Below, piece by piece: positions 6,713 through 13,897 of a DNA stretch of 16,467 nucleotides. The stretch is taken from assembly GCA_017547345.1 (NCBI GenBank), contig JAFYPY010000041.1, positions 1 to 16,467 of the forward strand. The letters run 5' to 3'. Under the pieces are notes generated by a model. The model was not told the origin of the DNA, did not search any database, and saw nothing but the letters and a program-made list of their open reading frames with translations. Source of the DNA: Bacillota bacterium (GTDB lineage Bacteria > Bacillota_A > Clostridia > Peptostreptococcales > Anaerovoracaceae). Each line of letters begins with the position of its first letter. Positions within the stretch are counted from its first letter, which is position 1. The position numbers and the translations under genes were made by a program.

Positions 6713-6743
6713 TATACTATGCATAGAGCGCAGTTGTTGACAA
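6713..6743 (-). promoter_or_regulatory. Promoter candidate of the cysteine-rich gene
   Basis: On the - strand TTGTCA (6743-6738), an 18-base spacer and TAGTAT (6719-6714) would make a weak vegetative promoter. The same place reads CATAGTATA (6721-6713), matching the CATAnnnTA form of the sigma-K -10 box, but an AC at the expected -35 spacing is not clear. A 10-base palindrome, CTATGCATAG, covers 6717-6726. Which sigma factor is used cannot be decided from the sequence. Confidence 0.4.
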
Positions 6744-6807
6744 AGAGAATGCAGTTAAATCCTTAAATGCGACAATTATATAAGACTATAAAAGCAAGTC
6801 TATACTT

Positions 6808-6854
6808 AAAAAACACCTAGAACAGGGCAACAAACTGTATAGGTGTTTTTCTTT
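6808..6854. terminator. Orphan bidirectional terminator upstream of mraZ
   Basis: AAAAACACCTA (6809-6819) pairs with TAGGTGTTTTT (6840-6850), and an inner ACAG/CTGT (6822-6825 with 6835-6838) can extend the stem. Both strands have a U tract at the 3' arm: TTTTTCTTT on the +, TTTTTT on the -. The neighbouring genes diverge, so no annotated gene ends here on either strand. A short hairpin, AGACT/AGTCT (6783-6787 with 6797-6801), lies just to its left. The hairpin itself is clear; what it terminates is not. Confidence 0.7.
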
Positions 6855-6882
6855 ACCCAAAATTTCCAATTTCAAACAAGCT

Positions 6883-6974
6883 AGTGGTGAAAAACTTCAA
6901 AAAATACCTAAAAAGTATTGAAAAATGTTAAGAAGTGGTGTATAGTGGTGATGATAAACTATCGTAAAGTGGAC
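6883..6974 (+). promoter_or_regulatory. MraZ-box repeats (autoregulatory operator)
   Basis: AGTGGTG occurs at 6883-6889, 6934-6940 and 6944-6950, and a related AGTGGAC at 6968-6974. The middle two are exactly 10 bases apart, one helical turn, as expected for a ring-shaped MraZ oligomer binding short direct GTGG-type repeats. One lies in the promoter spacer and one overlaps the end of the -10 hexamer, so MraZ binding would block the polymerase. Autorepression of the dcw promoter by MraZ through such repeats is established in Escherichia coli and Mycoplasma; here it is inferred. Confidence 0.7.
6918..6946 (+). promoter_or_regulatory. Main promoter of the dcw cluster
   Basis: TTGAAA (6918-6923), a 17-base spacer and TATAGT (6941-6946). 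The predicted leader is about 55 bases to the mraZ start. It is the best vegetative promoter in the intergenic region, and the repeats described for MraZ overlap it. Confidence 0.75.
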
Positions 6975-7007
6975 TCATTGTCGGCATTTTTAGAGGGAGG
7001 TCATTCC

Positions 7008-7439
7008 ATGTTCATGGGAACTACGTACAATTCCATAGATGAGAAGAACAGAATGATTGTTCCTGCTAAGCTTAGAGCCGAACTTGGTTCACGCTGTATC
7101 TTGACAAAAGGTCTTGATGAATGCCTTTACATTTATACAGTAGCAGATTGGGAAGACTTGAAGTCAAAGATTTCAGAACTTAAGCAAGGACAAAAGAAGG
7201 TGAGAACATTAATTAGACACCTTTTTGCCAATGCTCAGGAATGCGAGTTTGATAAACAGGGAAGAATAGTAATATCACAGGAACTAAAATCTTACGCCAA
7301 GATTGAGAAGGAACTTGTGACAATGGGAGCTATGTCCAAGATTGAAATTTGGAGCAAAGAAGTATGGGATGCTCCTGACAACGACAACAAGATGGATATG
7401 GAAGAACTTGCAGAAGCTTTGGAAGATTTAGATTTCTAA
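7008..7439 (+). CDS. mraZ: Transcriptional regulator MraZ
   Basis: MraZ is a double-AbrB-fold DNA-binding protein that forms rings and controls the dcw promoter. This copy is 143 residues, exactly the usual length. It shows the two half-repeats: the first with [17 protein letters not shown] (7-23), the second with [16 protein letters not shown] (at about 79-94). The ATG at 7008 has AGGGAGG (6994-7000) 7 bases upstream. The frame stays open for 30 more codons back to 6918, but that stretch contains the promoter and operator repeats and is therefore not coding. The acidic tail (about 125-143, many Asp/Glu) is a little longer than in some homologues. It is the first gene of the cluster, 13 bases before rsmH. 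Confidence 0.97.
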   Translation: MFMGTTYNSIDEKNRMIVPAKLRAELGSRCILTKGLDECLYIYTVADWEDLKSKISELKQGQKKVRTLIRHLFANAQECEFDKQGRIVISQELKSYAKIEKELVTMGAMSKIEIWSKEVWDAPDNDNKMDMEELAEALEDLDF

Positions 7440-7452
7440 AGGGAGGACAAGC

Positions 7453-8388
7453 ATGGAATTTAGACATAAGTCCGTACTGTTTGACGAATGTATGGAAGGG
7501 CTTAATATAAAGCCCGATGGCATATATGTAGATGGCACCTTGGGTGGCGGAGGACATAGTAGTGGAATCTGCGAACTTCTAGGTCCTAACGGTACTTTGA
7601 TAGGAATCGATAGGGATCAGGATGCACTTAATGCGGCATCTAAAAGATTAGAAAAATATAATTGCAATAAGATTTTCGTTCAAAGCAATTATTCCGATAT
7701 TGCACAAGTTTTGGAAGAACTTGATATAGACGAAATTGACGGGGCTTTACTTGACCTGGGAGTGTCTTCTTTCCAATTGGACAACCCTGAAAGAGGCTTT
7801 TCTTATATGAACGATGCTCCTTTAGATATGAGAATGAGCCAAGATGATACTTTTACTGCGGCAGATGTTGTCAATGATTATGACAAGAAGGAATTAACCA
7901 ACGTAATCTCAAAGTATGGTGAAGAGCGATGGGCGTCTAGAATTGCAGACTTCATTGTAAAAGCAAGAGAGGACAAGCCTTTAGAAAGCACCTTTGAACT
8001 TGTTGATGTGATAAAGGCGGCGATACCAGCCTCAGCAAGAAGAACAGGTCCGCACCCTGCAAAAAGAACTTTCCAAGCTATAAGGATTGAGGTAAACGAC
8101 GAAATTAGACAGCTTGAGAGAGCAGTTGAAGAGTTCTGTGATGTTCTTGCACCAAAAGGAAGGTTGTGCATCATCACTTTCCACTCTTTAGAAGATAGAA
8201 TTGTAAAAGATATTTTTAATTATAGAGCAAACCCTTGCACATGTCCTAAGGAGTTTCCGATGTGTGTGTGCGGCAAGAAGGCTGACATAAAGAAGGTCAC
8301 TGGCAAGCCTGTTATACCTTCTCCTGCAGAACTTGAAGAAAACCCTAGATCAAGAAGTGCAAAACTTAGGGTTGCTCAGAAAATATAA
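7453..8388 (+). CDS. rsmH: 16S rRNA (cytosine(1402)-N(4))-methyltransferase RsmH
   Basis: RsmH (formerly MraW) methylates N4 of C1402 in the decoding site of 16S rRNA using S-adenosylmethionine. At 311 residues it is of normal length. Visible motifs: the SAM-binding [10 protein letters not shown] (27-36) and GIDRD (51-55), LLDLGVSS (99-106), [12 protein letters not shown] (207-218), and [12 protein letters not shown] (241-252). A CxC-x6-CxC cluster at Cys262, 264, 271 and 273 is common in Firmicutes members and may bind a metal. The ribosome binding site GGGAGG (7440-7445) precedes the ATG by 7 bases. It is co-transcribed between mraZ and ftsL, the normal place for this housekeeping gene. Confidence 0.98.
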   Translation: MEFRHKSVLFDECMEGLNIKPDGIYVDGTLGGGGHSSGICELLGPNGTLIGIDRDQDALNAASKRLEKYNCNKIFVQSNYSDIAQVLEELDIDEIDGALLDLGVSSFQLDNPERGFSYMNDAPLDMRMSQDDTFTAADVVNDYDKKELTNVISKYGEERWASRIADFIVKAREDKPLESTFELVDVIKAAIPASARRTGPHPAKRTFQAIRIEVNDEIRQLERAVEEFCDVLAPKGRLCIITFHSLEDRIVKDIFNYRANPCTCPKEFPMCVCGKKADIKKVTGKPVIPSPAELEENPRSRSAKLRVAQKI

Positions 8389-8406
8389 TTGTTTTGAGGT
8401 AATATA

Positions 8407-8871
8407 ATGGCTACAGCAAGAAGAGCATATACAAGTGAATATTCTTTCCACTTTGCTCCCCAGCATCAGCCTGAAAGAGTCAAGAGAACTAGACAAAGAC
8501 CAGAAGCTAGACCGGAACAAAGAGGAAGACAGCAAAGCGGCACTATTTCTGCCGATACTTTGCGTGCTCTAATTGTTGGAGTATTGGCAATAGGAATTAT
8601 CCTTATCGGCATGGTAATCGTAAATGCTCATTCTGCAGACCTTCAATACACTGTAAACCAGCTCGAAAATCAGAATGCCATTTTACAGACAGAAATAGAT
8701 ATGCTAGAGGTTAAGATAGGAAGCAACACTAGCATAAATCAGCTTGAGGATTATGCCACAACTCAGATAGGAATGCATTATCCACTAAGTAGTGAATGCA
8801 TACATCTTTCAAATGTAGAATTACCGGAAGACGGGCTTGCAAACCTAATAAGACAAAAGGCCTACGCATAA
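8407..8871 (+). CDS. ftsL: Cell division protein FtsL (septum formation, DivIC-like)
   Basis: FtsL is a bitopic divisome protein that pairs with DivIC/FtsB through its coiled coil and helps activate the FtsW-PBP septal synthase. This 154-residue protein has the expected plan: a polar, Arg/Gln-rich cytoplasmic N-terminus (1-50), one membrane helix at about 52-73, and a coiled coil at about 76-105 (AdLQYTVNQLENQNAILQ type heptads). A short extracytoplasmic tail follows. FtsL sequences are poorly conserved, so the name rests on topology and on its place between rsmH and the PBP gene. The start has GAGG 9 bases upstream. The N-terminus is longer and more basic than in Bacillus FtsL. Confidence 0.87.
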   Translation: MATARRAYTSEYSFHFAPQHQPERVKRTRQRPEARPEQRGRQQSGTISADTLRALIVGVLAIGIILIGMVIVNAHSADLQYTVNQLENQNAILQTEIDMLEVKIGSNTSINQLEDYATTQIGMHYPLSSECIHLSNVELPEDGLANLIRQKAYA

Positions 8872-8875
8872 TAAA

Positions 8876-8966
8876 CGGCTCCGGAAAATATACATAGTTC
8901 TAGCAAATAATTTCATAGATGATAATAAGCCGGATAACTTAATATAAAGATTAGTGTTCCGGCTTT
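8876..8966 (+). promoter_or_regulatory. Mutually exclusive hairpins between ftsL and the PBP gene
   Basis: The gap of 119 bases is by far the largest in the cluster. Three segments compete: CGGCT-CCGGAA (8876-8886), AAGCCGGA (8927-8934) and TTCCGGCTT (8957-8965). The second and third form an 8-base-pair stem with a 23-base loop followed by a weak U-rich stretch. The first can instead pair with the third (CCGGAA/TTCCGG) or with the second (CGGCT/AGCCG). This is the geometry of an attenuator or mRNA-processing site, but the U tract is poor. No good promoter is visible here. Confidence 0.4.
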
Positions 8967-8990
8967 CTATATGTTATAGGGAGTAATAAA

Positions 8991-10973
8991 ATGAAAAATA
9001 CACCTGTAAAAGTAATAAACAAAAAAAGAATAGCATTAGGATTTGTCATAATTGCGAGCTTAATGATTCTGTTACTTTTCCGTGTGGCGTGGATTCAAAT
9101 AGTTGACGCAGACGAATTGACAGAGAAAGCTATTGGACAGCAGACCAGCGATATAACATTAGAAGCTAAACGAGGCACAATATACGACAGAAATGGAAAA
9201 GAACTCGCAGCAAGCATAGATTGTTATACTCTATGGGTAAGACCTGCACAGCTAGCCGAAGAAAAGTCTTCTGATGATATTACAAAGATTGCCGAAACGC
9301 TTGCACCGATTGTTGGTATGGAGGCTGCGGATGTTAGGAAAAAACTTGTGACAGATGAAGCCCTTGTCAAAGTAGCACAATATCTTGAAAAAGATGCTGC
9401 TGATAGGGTTAGAGACCTTGAGATTGTCGGAATTGAATTGTCCGAAGCGACAAAACGATACTATCCTTTGGGTAATTTTGCATCACAGCTCCTTGGAAGT
9501 GTCAACATTGACAATGTAGGTAGAACAGGAATCGAATTAGAATACGACCAATATTTGAGCGGAATTGATGGAAGATGGGTAAAAAATACTGACCTTGCAG
9601 GCAATGTATTAGTAGATGGTTCAGAAGAATACTATGAAGCACAAGATGGAAACAATGTAATTCTAACCATAGATGAAGCTATTCAGTATTATGCAGAAAA
9701 AGCAGTAGCAAAGGGCATGGAAGACACAGAAGCTAAAAGAATAATGTGTCTTGCGATGGATCCAAAAACAGGTGAGATTCTTGCCAGTGTGGTTTCCCCT
9801 GGTTTTGACCCTAACAATGCAACTGAACCTTATGACGAAAAAGAAAAGAAAAAATTCAATAAGCTAAAAGAGGAAGAACAAATGAGTTACCTCTTTGACA
9901 TGTGGAGAAACCCTATTGTAAGTGATACTTATGAGCCGGGTTCCACTTTCAAGCTTTTGGTTTCTTCGGCGGCTTTAGACGAAGGTGCTATTACAAATAA
10001 TGATACATTTAACTGTGGTTGCAGCATTACTATTGCAGGCGTAACACTACACTGCTGGAGTACTAACGACCATGGGTCCCAGACTGTTAAAGAGGTTCTT
10101 GGAAACTCATGCAACCCGGCTATGGCGACAATAGCAACAATTATGGGGGCCGAAAACCTATATGAGTACCTAAACTTATATGGAATCAATCAGACAACCG
10201 GTGTGGATTACCCCGGTGAAACAGGTTCTATTATGTATAGTTTAGATGATGTTGGACCTGTTGAACTTGCAACTATAGGATATGGTCAGGGTATTTCGGT
10301 AACTCCAATACAGCTTCTTACTGCCGTTTCGGCAATTGGAAATGAAGGTGTTTTATTGGAACCAAGATATGTAAAGGCGCTTACTGACTCTAAAGGAGAT
10401 ATAGTTAAAGAGTATGAAACTAAAGAAGTAAGAAGAGTTCTTTCTAAGGAGACTGCGAAAGAAATGCTTCAAAATATGGAGTATGCTGTTTCAGAAGGTG
10501 GAGCAGGGGCAGCAAAGATTGTTGGGTACAAAGTTGGTGGTAAAACCGGTACTGCTAACAAAGTTGAAAATGGTGTGTACGGAGACTACTACTACAGTTC
10601 TTTCATTGGAATTGCTCCTGTAGATGATCCAAAGATTGCGATTTTGGTAGTAGTAGATAGTCCAAAAGGCTCTTATTATGGTTCTATGACTGCTGCTCCT
10701 ATTGCCAAGAGTGTTTTGGAAGATACTTTAAGATATATGAATATAGAGCCTGAATACAGTGAAGAAGAACTATCACTATTAGAAGGAAACTATACTATAG
10801 TTCCTGATGTGGTGGGCAAAGAGTATAGCGATGCGGCAGGCATAATATCAGGCGCACAGTTAGAATACCAGAAACCTGCAGGGGCAACAGATGACTTTGT
10901 TGTTGCAGCACAGTATCCTGTAGGTGGCACAAAAGTTAAGCAAGGTTCAAAAGTTTACATTTACGATAAGTAG
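8991..10973 (+). CDS. Class B penicillin-binding protein, SpoVD/FtsI (PBP2B) type
   Basis: A DD-transpeptidase that cross-links septal or spore-cortex peptidoglycan on the outer membrane face, working with an FtsW/SpoVE glycosyltransferase. Its 660 residues comprise a short cytoplasmic N-terminus, a membrane anchor at about 13-31, and a dimerisation domain opening with RGTIYDRNG (61-69). The transpeptidase domain has the three catalytic motifs: STFK with nucleophile Ser318, SCN (373-375) and KTG (518-520). One PASTA domain follows from about 601 to the end. A single PASTA and this length match SpoVD more than Bacillus PbpB, which has two. In Clostridia one enzyme at this locus may serve vegetative division, so I leave the symbol open. 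The ribosome binding site AGGGAG is 7 bases upstream. Confidence 0.93.
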   Translation: MKNTPVKVINKKRIALGFVIIASLMILLLFRVAWIQIVDADELTEKAIGQQTSDITLEAKRGTIYDRNGKELAASIDCYTLWVRPAQLAEEKSSDDITKIAETLAPIVGMEAADVRKKLVTDEALVKVAQYLEKDAADRVRDLEIVGIELSEATKRYYPLGNFASQLLGSVNIDNVGRTGIELEYDQYLSGIDGRWVKNTDLAGNVLVDGSEEYYEAQDGNNVILTIDEAIQYYAEKAVAKGMEDTEAKRIMCLAMDPKTGEILASVVSPGFDPNNATEPYDEKEKKKFNKLKEEEQMSYLFDMWRNPIVSDTYEPGSTFKLLVSSAALDEGAITNNDTFNCGCSITIAGVTLHCWSTNDHGSQTVKEVLGNSCNPAMATIATIMGAENLYEYLNLYGINQTTGVDYPGETGSIMYSLDDVGPVELATIGYGQGISVTPIQLLTAVSAIGNEGVLLEPRYVKALTDSKGDIVKEYETKEVRRVLSKETAKEMLQNMEYAVSEGGAGAAKIVGYKVGGKTGTANKVENGVYGDYYYSSFIGIAPVDDPKIAILVVVDSPKGSYYGSMTAAPIAKSVLEDTLRYMNIEPEYSEEELSLLEGNYTIVPDVVGKEYSDAAGIISGAQLEYQKPAGATDDFVVAAQYPVGGTKVKQGSKVYIYDK

Positions 10974-10996
10974 CATTAGTATTTTCCGGTAACCCC

Positions 10997-11012
10997 GGTG
11001 GAGAAAACATTG
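10997..11012 (+). promoter_or_regulatory. Ribosome binding site choosing a TTG start for murE
   Basis: GGTGGAG (10997-11003) is followed after 6 bases by TTG at 11010-11012. The upstream in-frame GTG (10998-11000) is itself inside this element and has no ribosome binding site of its own, so TTG is the better start. Confidence 0.65.
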
Positions 11013-12497
11013 ATATTATCGAAATTGCTTTCGAATATTGATCATAAGCTAGTACATGGAAAAACAAATAAAATCGTTTCTTCTTTAGCTTACAATTCAA
11101 AAGACATATCTAAAGATGCTATGTTCATTGCCGTAGAAGGACACAATGATGATGGAAGGAACTATATAAAAGATGCTATAAAAAACGGTGCGAATTCTAT
11201 AATGCTTTCTAAATATAAAGAACTTGATTTAGACATTGATGAGGATGTCACAATCATAGAGGTGGAAGATACTAGAAGTGCGCTTGCACAGATTAGCAGA
11301 AATTATTATGGAAATCCGTCTGATGAGATGACTATTATAGGCGTGACTGGCACGAAAGGAAAGACATCTGTCACCTTTATGCTGAAGGAAATTTTGGAAT
11401 TATCAGGCATAAAGACGGGGATAATAGGAACTATAAAGTCGGGTTTTGATGGCAGTTATATTGATTCCATAAACACTACGCCTGAGTCTCTCGATATACA
11501 GTGTTTTTTTAGAAAGATGCTAGATGGAGGGTGCAAGGCGGTAGTTATGGAGGTTTCCTCCCAAGGCATTAAAGACAAAAGGATAGATGGAATATCCTTT
11601 GATATAGGGGTATTTACTAATATATGGCTGGATCATATAGGCGAAGGAGAACACAAAGACTTCGAAGAATATCTATATTATAAGAGTGAGCTTTTTTGCA
11701 GGTGTGAAAAGGCTGTTCTAAATGGCAACCACGCGTACTCTGAGGAGATAATTAAAAGGGCTCAGATAGAAAAGCCGATTACTTTTGGCAATGATGAAGA
11801 TTTCGATTATTGTATAAAAAATATAGAAAATTCAGCAAGGACTGGCGAATTTTTCAGTAGCTTTTCCATATGCGAAAAAAAGGATTGCAAACATATAGAA
11901 CATCATTTATCTTTGAATATGGCCACATCATTCAATGTAGAAAATATGGCCGCGGCGATTGCTGTAGCAAGGATTTTAGACATTTCGTGGGAAGCAATAA
12001 AAGAGGCTACAAGGGGAATTAGTGTACCAGGAAGGACAGAAATAGTGCCGTGCCACCAAAACTATACTGTTATGATTGATTATGCACATAACGGTGAGGC
12101 TCTTAGAACTTTGCTCACATCGTTGAAAGAGTTTAATCCGATGAGGCTGATTTTGGTATTTGGTTCGGGTGGGAACCGCGATAAAAATAGAAGATATGAA
12201 ATGGGAGAGGTGGCATACAATCTTGCAGATTTTATAATTGTTACCTCAGACAATCCAAGAAAAGAAGATCCAAAGCAAATTATAAAAGATATTACTAGTG
12301 TAATGGAATTTTGTGATAAGCCTATTCTTGTGATTCCGGATAGACGCAAAGCTATTATAAGAGCAATGGATGAAGGAAGGGCAGATGATTTAATTGTTAT
12401 CGCAGGAAAGGGACACGAAAAATATCAGATAATTGGTGGTAAGACCATATACTTCGATGACAGAGAGGTTGTTTTGACATACGGAAAGGAGCAATGA
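11010..12497 (+). CDS. murE: UDP-N-acetylmuramoyl-L-alanyl-D-glutamate ligase MurE (likely meso-diaminopimelate-adding)
   Basis: MurE adds the third amino acid to UDP-MurNAc-L-Ala-D-Glu in the cytoplasm, using ATP. With the TTG start it has 495 residues. The N-terminus (MILSKLLSNI) then matches the usual beginning of the family, and four extra residues from a GTG at 10998 are unnecessary. Motifs: ATP-binding GVTGTKGKTS (111-120); MEVSSQG (180-186); Lys225 in YYKSELF, the expected carbamylated lysine; HNGEALRTLL (360-369); and DNPRKEDP (414-421). An Arg in DNPR is the signature of meso-diaminopimelate specificity, while lysine enzymes usually lack it. The loop around residue 207 reads LDHIGEGEHKDFEEYL and not the classic DHLDYHGTMENY, placing it in a non-classical branch. 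The gap from the PBP gene is 36 bases, and the stop overlaps the murF start by one base. Confidence 0.92.
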   Translation: MILSKLLSNIDHKLVHGKTNKIVSSLAYNSKDISKDAMFIAVEGHNDDGRNYIKDAIKNGANSIMLSKYKELDLDIDEDVTIIEVEDTRSALAQISRNYYGNPSDEMTIIGVTGTKGKTSVTFMLKEILELSGIKTGIIGTIKSGFDGSYIDSINTTPESLDIQCFFRKMLDGGCKAVVMEVSSQGIKDKRIDGISFDIGVFTNIWLDHIGEGEHKDFEEYLYYKSELFCRCEKAVLNGNHAYSEEIIKRAQIEKPITFGNDEDFDYCIKNIENSARTGEFFSSFSICEKKDCKHIEHHLSLNMATSFNVENMAAAIAVARILDISWEAIKEATRGISVPGRTEIVPCHQNYTVMIDYAHNGEALRTLLTSLKEFNPMRLILVFGSGGNRDKNRRYEMGEVAYNLADFIIVTSDNPRKEDPKQIIKDITSVMEFCDKPILVIPDRRKAIIRAMDEGRADDLIVIAGKGHEKYQIIGGKTIYFDDREVVLTYGKEQ

Positions 12498-12499
12498 TG
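12485..12499 (+). promoter_or_regulatory. Ribosome binding site choosing the second ATG of murF
   Basis: AAAGGAG (12485-12491) is 2 bases from the ATG at 12494 and 5 from the ATG at 12497. The second is the more plausible start and gives a TGATG stop-start overlap with murE, typical of translational coupling. Confidence 0.6.
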
Positions 12500-13882
12500 A
12501 AGAGATTTACAATTGCTGAAATTGCTAATATATCAGGAGGAAAAGTTTTGTGCGGTGATGAGTCATATTTGGTGTCAGGATATGCCATTGACTCTAGAGA
12601 AACTACACCGGGAGAAGTCTTTTTTGCAATAAAAGGTGCAGCTACAGACGGTCACAAATTTATACCCCAGGTTTTGGAAAAAGGTTGCAATAGCCTTGTT
12701 ATTTCTGACGAAAAACAGTTGCCAGAAGGGGCTGAGCAAAAGGCAAATATTGTCGTTGTTGAAGATGCCCTAAAAGCGTTGCAGGCTCTTGGGAAACACT
12801 ATCTCAACTCACTTCCACTAAAGAAAAAAATCGGGATAACCGGAAGTGTCGGTAAGACTAGTACAAGAGATATGACATACTATGTCATCAACGAAAAATA
12901 CAAGGCTGCCAAGAACAAGAAAAACTATAATAGCTCTACTGGAATTCCGCTTTCTATATTGGAATTTCCAGAAGACACAGAGGTTGCAATTTTGGAAATG
13001 GGAATGGAAGTCCCAGGAGAAATTAAGGAATTAGCAGAGTTAGTTGAACCTGATATCGCAGTTATAACATCGGTAACGGAAGTCAATATGGTAGTTTTTG
13101 AAACTGTAGAAAGAATCCTTGATGCCAAAATGGAAATTACGAGCAAACTGGGTAAAGACTCTACTTTGATAGTAAACTCTACATGGCCGATGCTTTCGCC
13201 TGAAAGAGTAAGTGGCGACTACAATCTTACAACCGTAGGAAGCGATGCCCTTGCTAACTATGTTGTTGGAGAAGTTTGTGACTATGGAGATAAGGGGATA
13301 AAGTTTAGTTTGGACTGTAATGATGAAAAACATGTTGTATCCTTACCTGTAGCAGGAGGACACAATGCTTATAATGCTTCTCTTGCCATTGCAGTTGGGA
13401 TGATGCTTGGCATAAGTGTTGAAGAAGCTGAAAGAGGTCTACAAAACACTGAACTTACAGGCAAAAGATTAAATATCTTCGAGCATAACGGAATGAAGAT
13501 TATCGAAGACTGCTACAACGCATGTCGTGATTCCGTAAAGTCAGCAATCAACACACTTGCTGCCACAGAAGGAAACCGAAAGGTAGCAATAATAGGAGAT
13601 ATTTTGGGTCTTGGTGCCATTTCTAAAGAGTCGCACTTTGATATCGGAAGATATGCAGCAGAGAAAAATATAGATCTAATTGTTGCAATCGGTCCTGAGG
13701 CTATCGAGTATGCCAACGGAGCAAAAACTCTGCTCGATGATAAAAGAGTTTTATATTTTGCTAAAAAAGAAGATTTTATAGACATAAAAGATAATATAAT
13801 AAAAAGTGGAGATGTTATTCTCCTAAAGGCTTCAAGAGGAATGGAGCTAGAAAAAATTGCAGAAGAAATAATTAAACTATAA
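12497..13882 (+). CDS. murF: UDP-MurNAc-tripeptide--D-alanyl-D-alanine ligase MurF, divergent active-site residues
   Basis: MurF attaches D-Ala-D-Ala to the UDP-MurNAc-tripeptide, completing the cytoplasmic precursor. The 461-residue protein keeps the family's three-domain length and many landmarks: AIDSR (30-34), P-loop GITGSVGKTS (113-122), ILEMGM (165-170), the NxxN stretch HNAYNASLAIAVG (289-301), and the C-terminal ILLKASRGMELEKI (441-454). It differs at several sites that are nearly always conserved. The stretch usually reading ITNIGESH is here ITSVTEVN (190-197), so the invariant His is Asn197. The usual DxYNANPxSM is DCYNACRDSV (338-347), with Cys343 and Arg344 replacing Asn-Pro. GDMLELG is GDILGLG (367-373). 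The frame is intact, base usage matches its neighbours, and the gene sits in its normal place, so it is probably functional. Numbering is from the ATG at 12497. Confidence 0.9.
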   Translation: MKRFTIAEIANISGGKVLCGDESYLVSGYAIDSRETTPGEVFFAIKGAATDGHKFIPQVLEKGCNSLVISDEKQLPEGAEQKANIVVVEDALKALQALGKHYLNSLPLKKKIGITGSVGKTSTRDMTYYVINEKYKAAKNKKNYNSSTGIPLSILEFPEDTEVAILEMGMEVPGEIKELAELVEPDIAVITSVTEVNMVVFETVERILDAKMEITSKLGKDSTLIVNSTWPMLSPERVSGDYNLTTVGSDALANYVVGEVCDYGDKGIKFSLDCNDEKHVVSLPVAGGHNAYNASLAIAVGMMLGISVEEAERGLQNTELTGKRLNIFEHNGMKIIEDCYNACRDSVKSAINTLAATEGNRKVAIIGDILGLGAISKESHFDIGRYAAEKNIDLIVAIGPEAIEYANGAKTLLDDKRVLYFAKKEDFIDIKDNIIKSGDVILLKASRGMELEKIAEEIIKL

Positions 13883-13897
13883 ACAAGGAGATAAAAA

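Noticed and set aside
6737..6765. Rightward TTGACA at 6737-6742 as the -35 of a small RNA or dcw promoter
   Set aside because: At 17 bases the would-be -10 reads TCCTTA, and neighbouring spacings are no better. The hexamer is only the overlap of a reverse-strand motif.
6918..7007. Thirty-codon N-terminal extension of mraZ
   Set aside because: The stretch contains the promoter and the MraZ boxes. The ATG at 7008 has a strong ribosome binding site and gives the normal 143-residue length.
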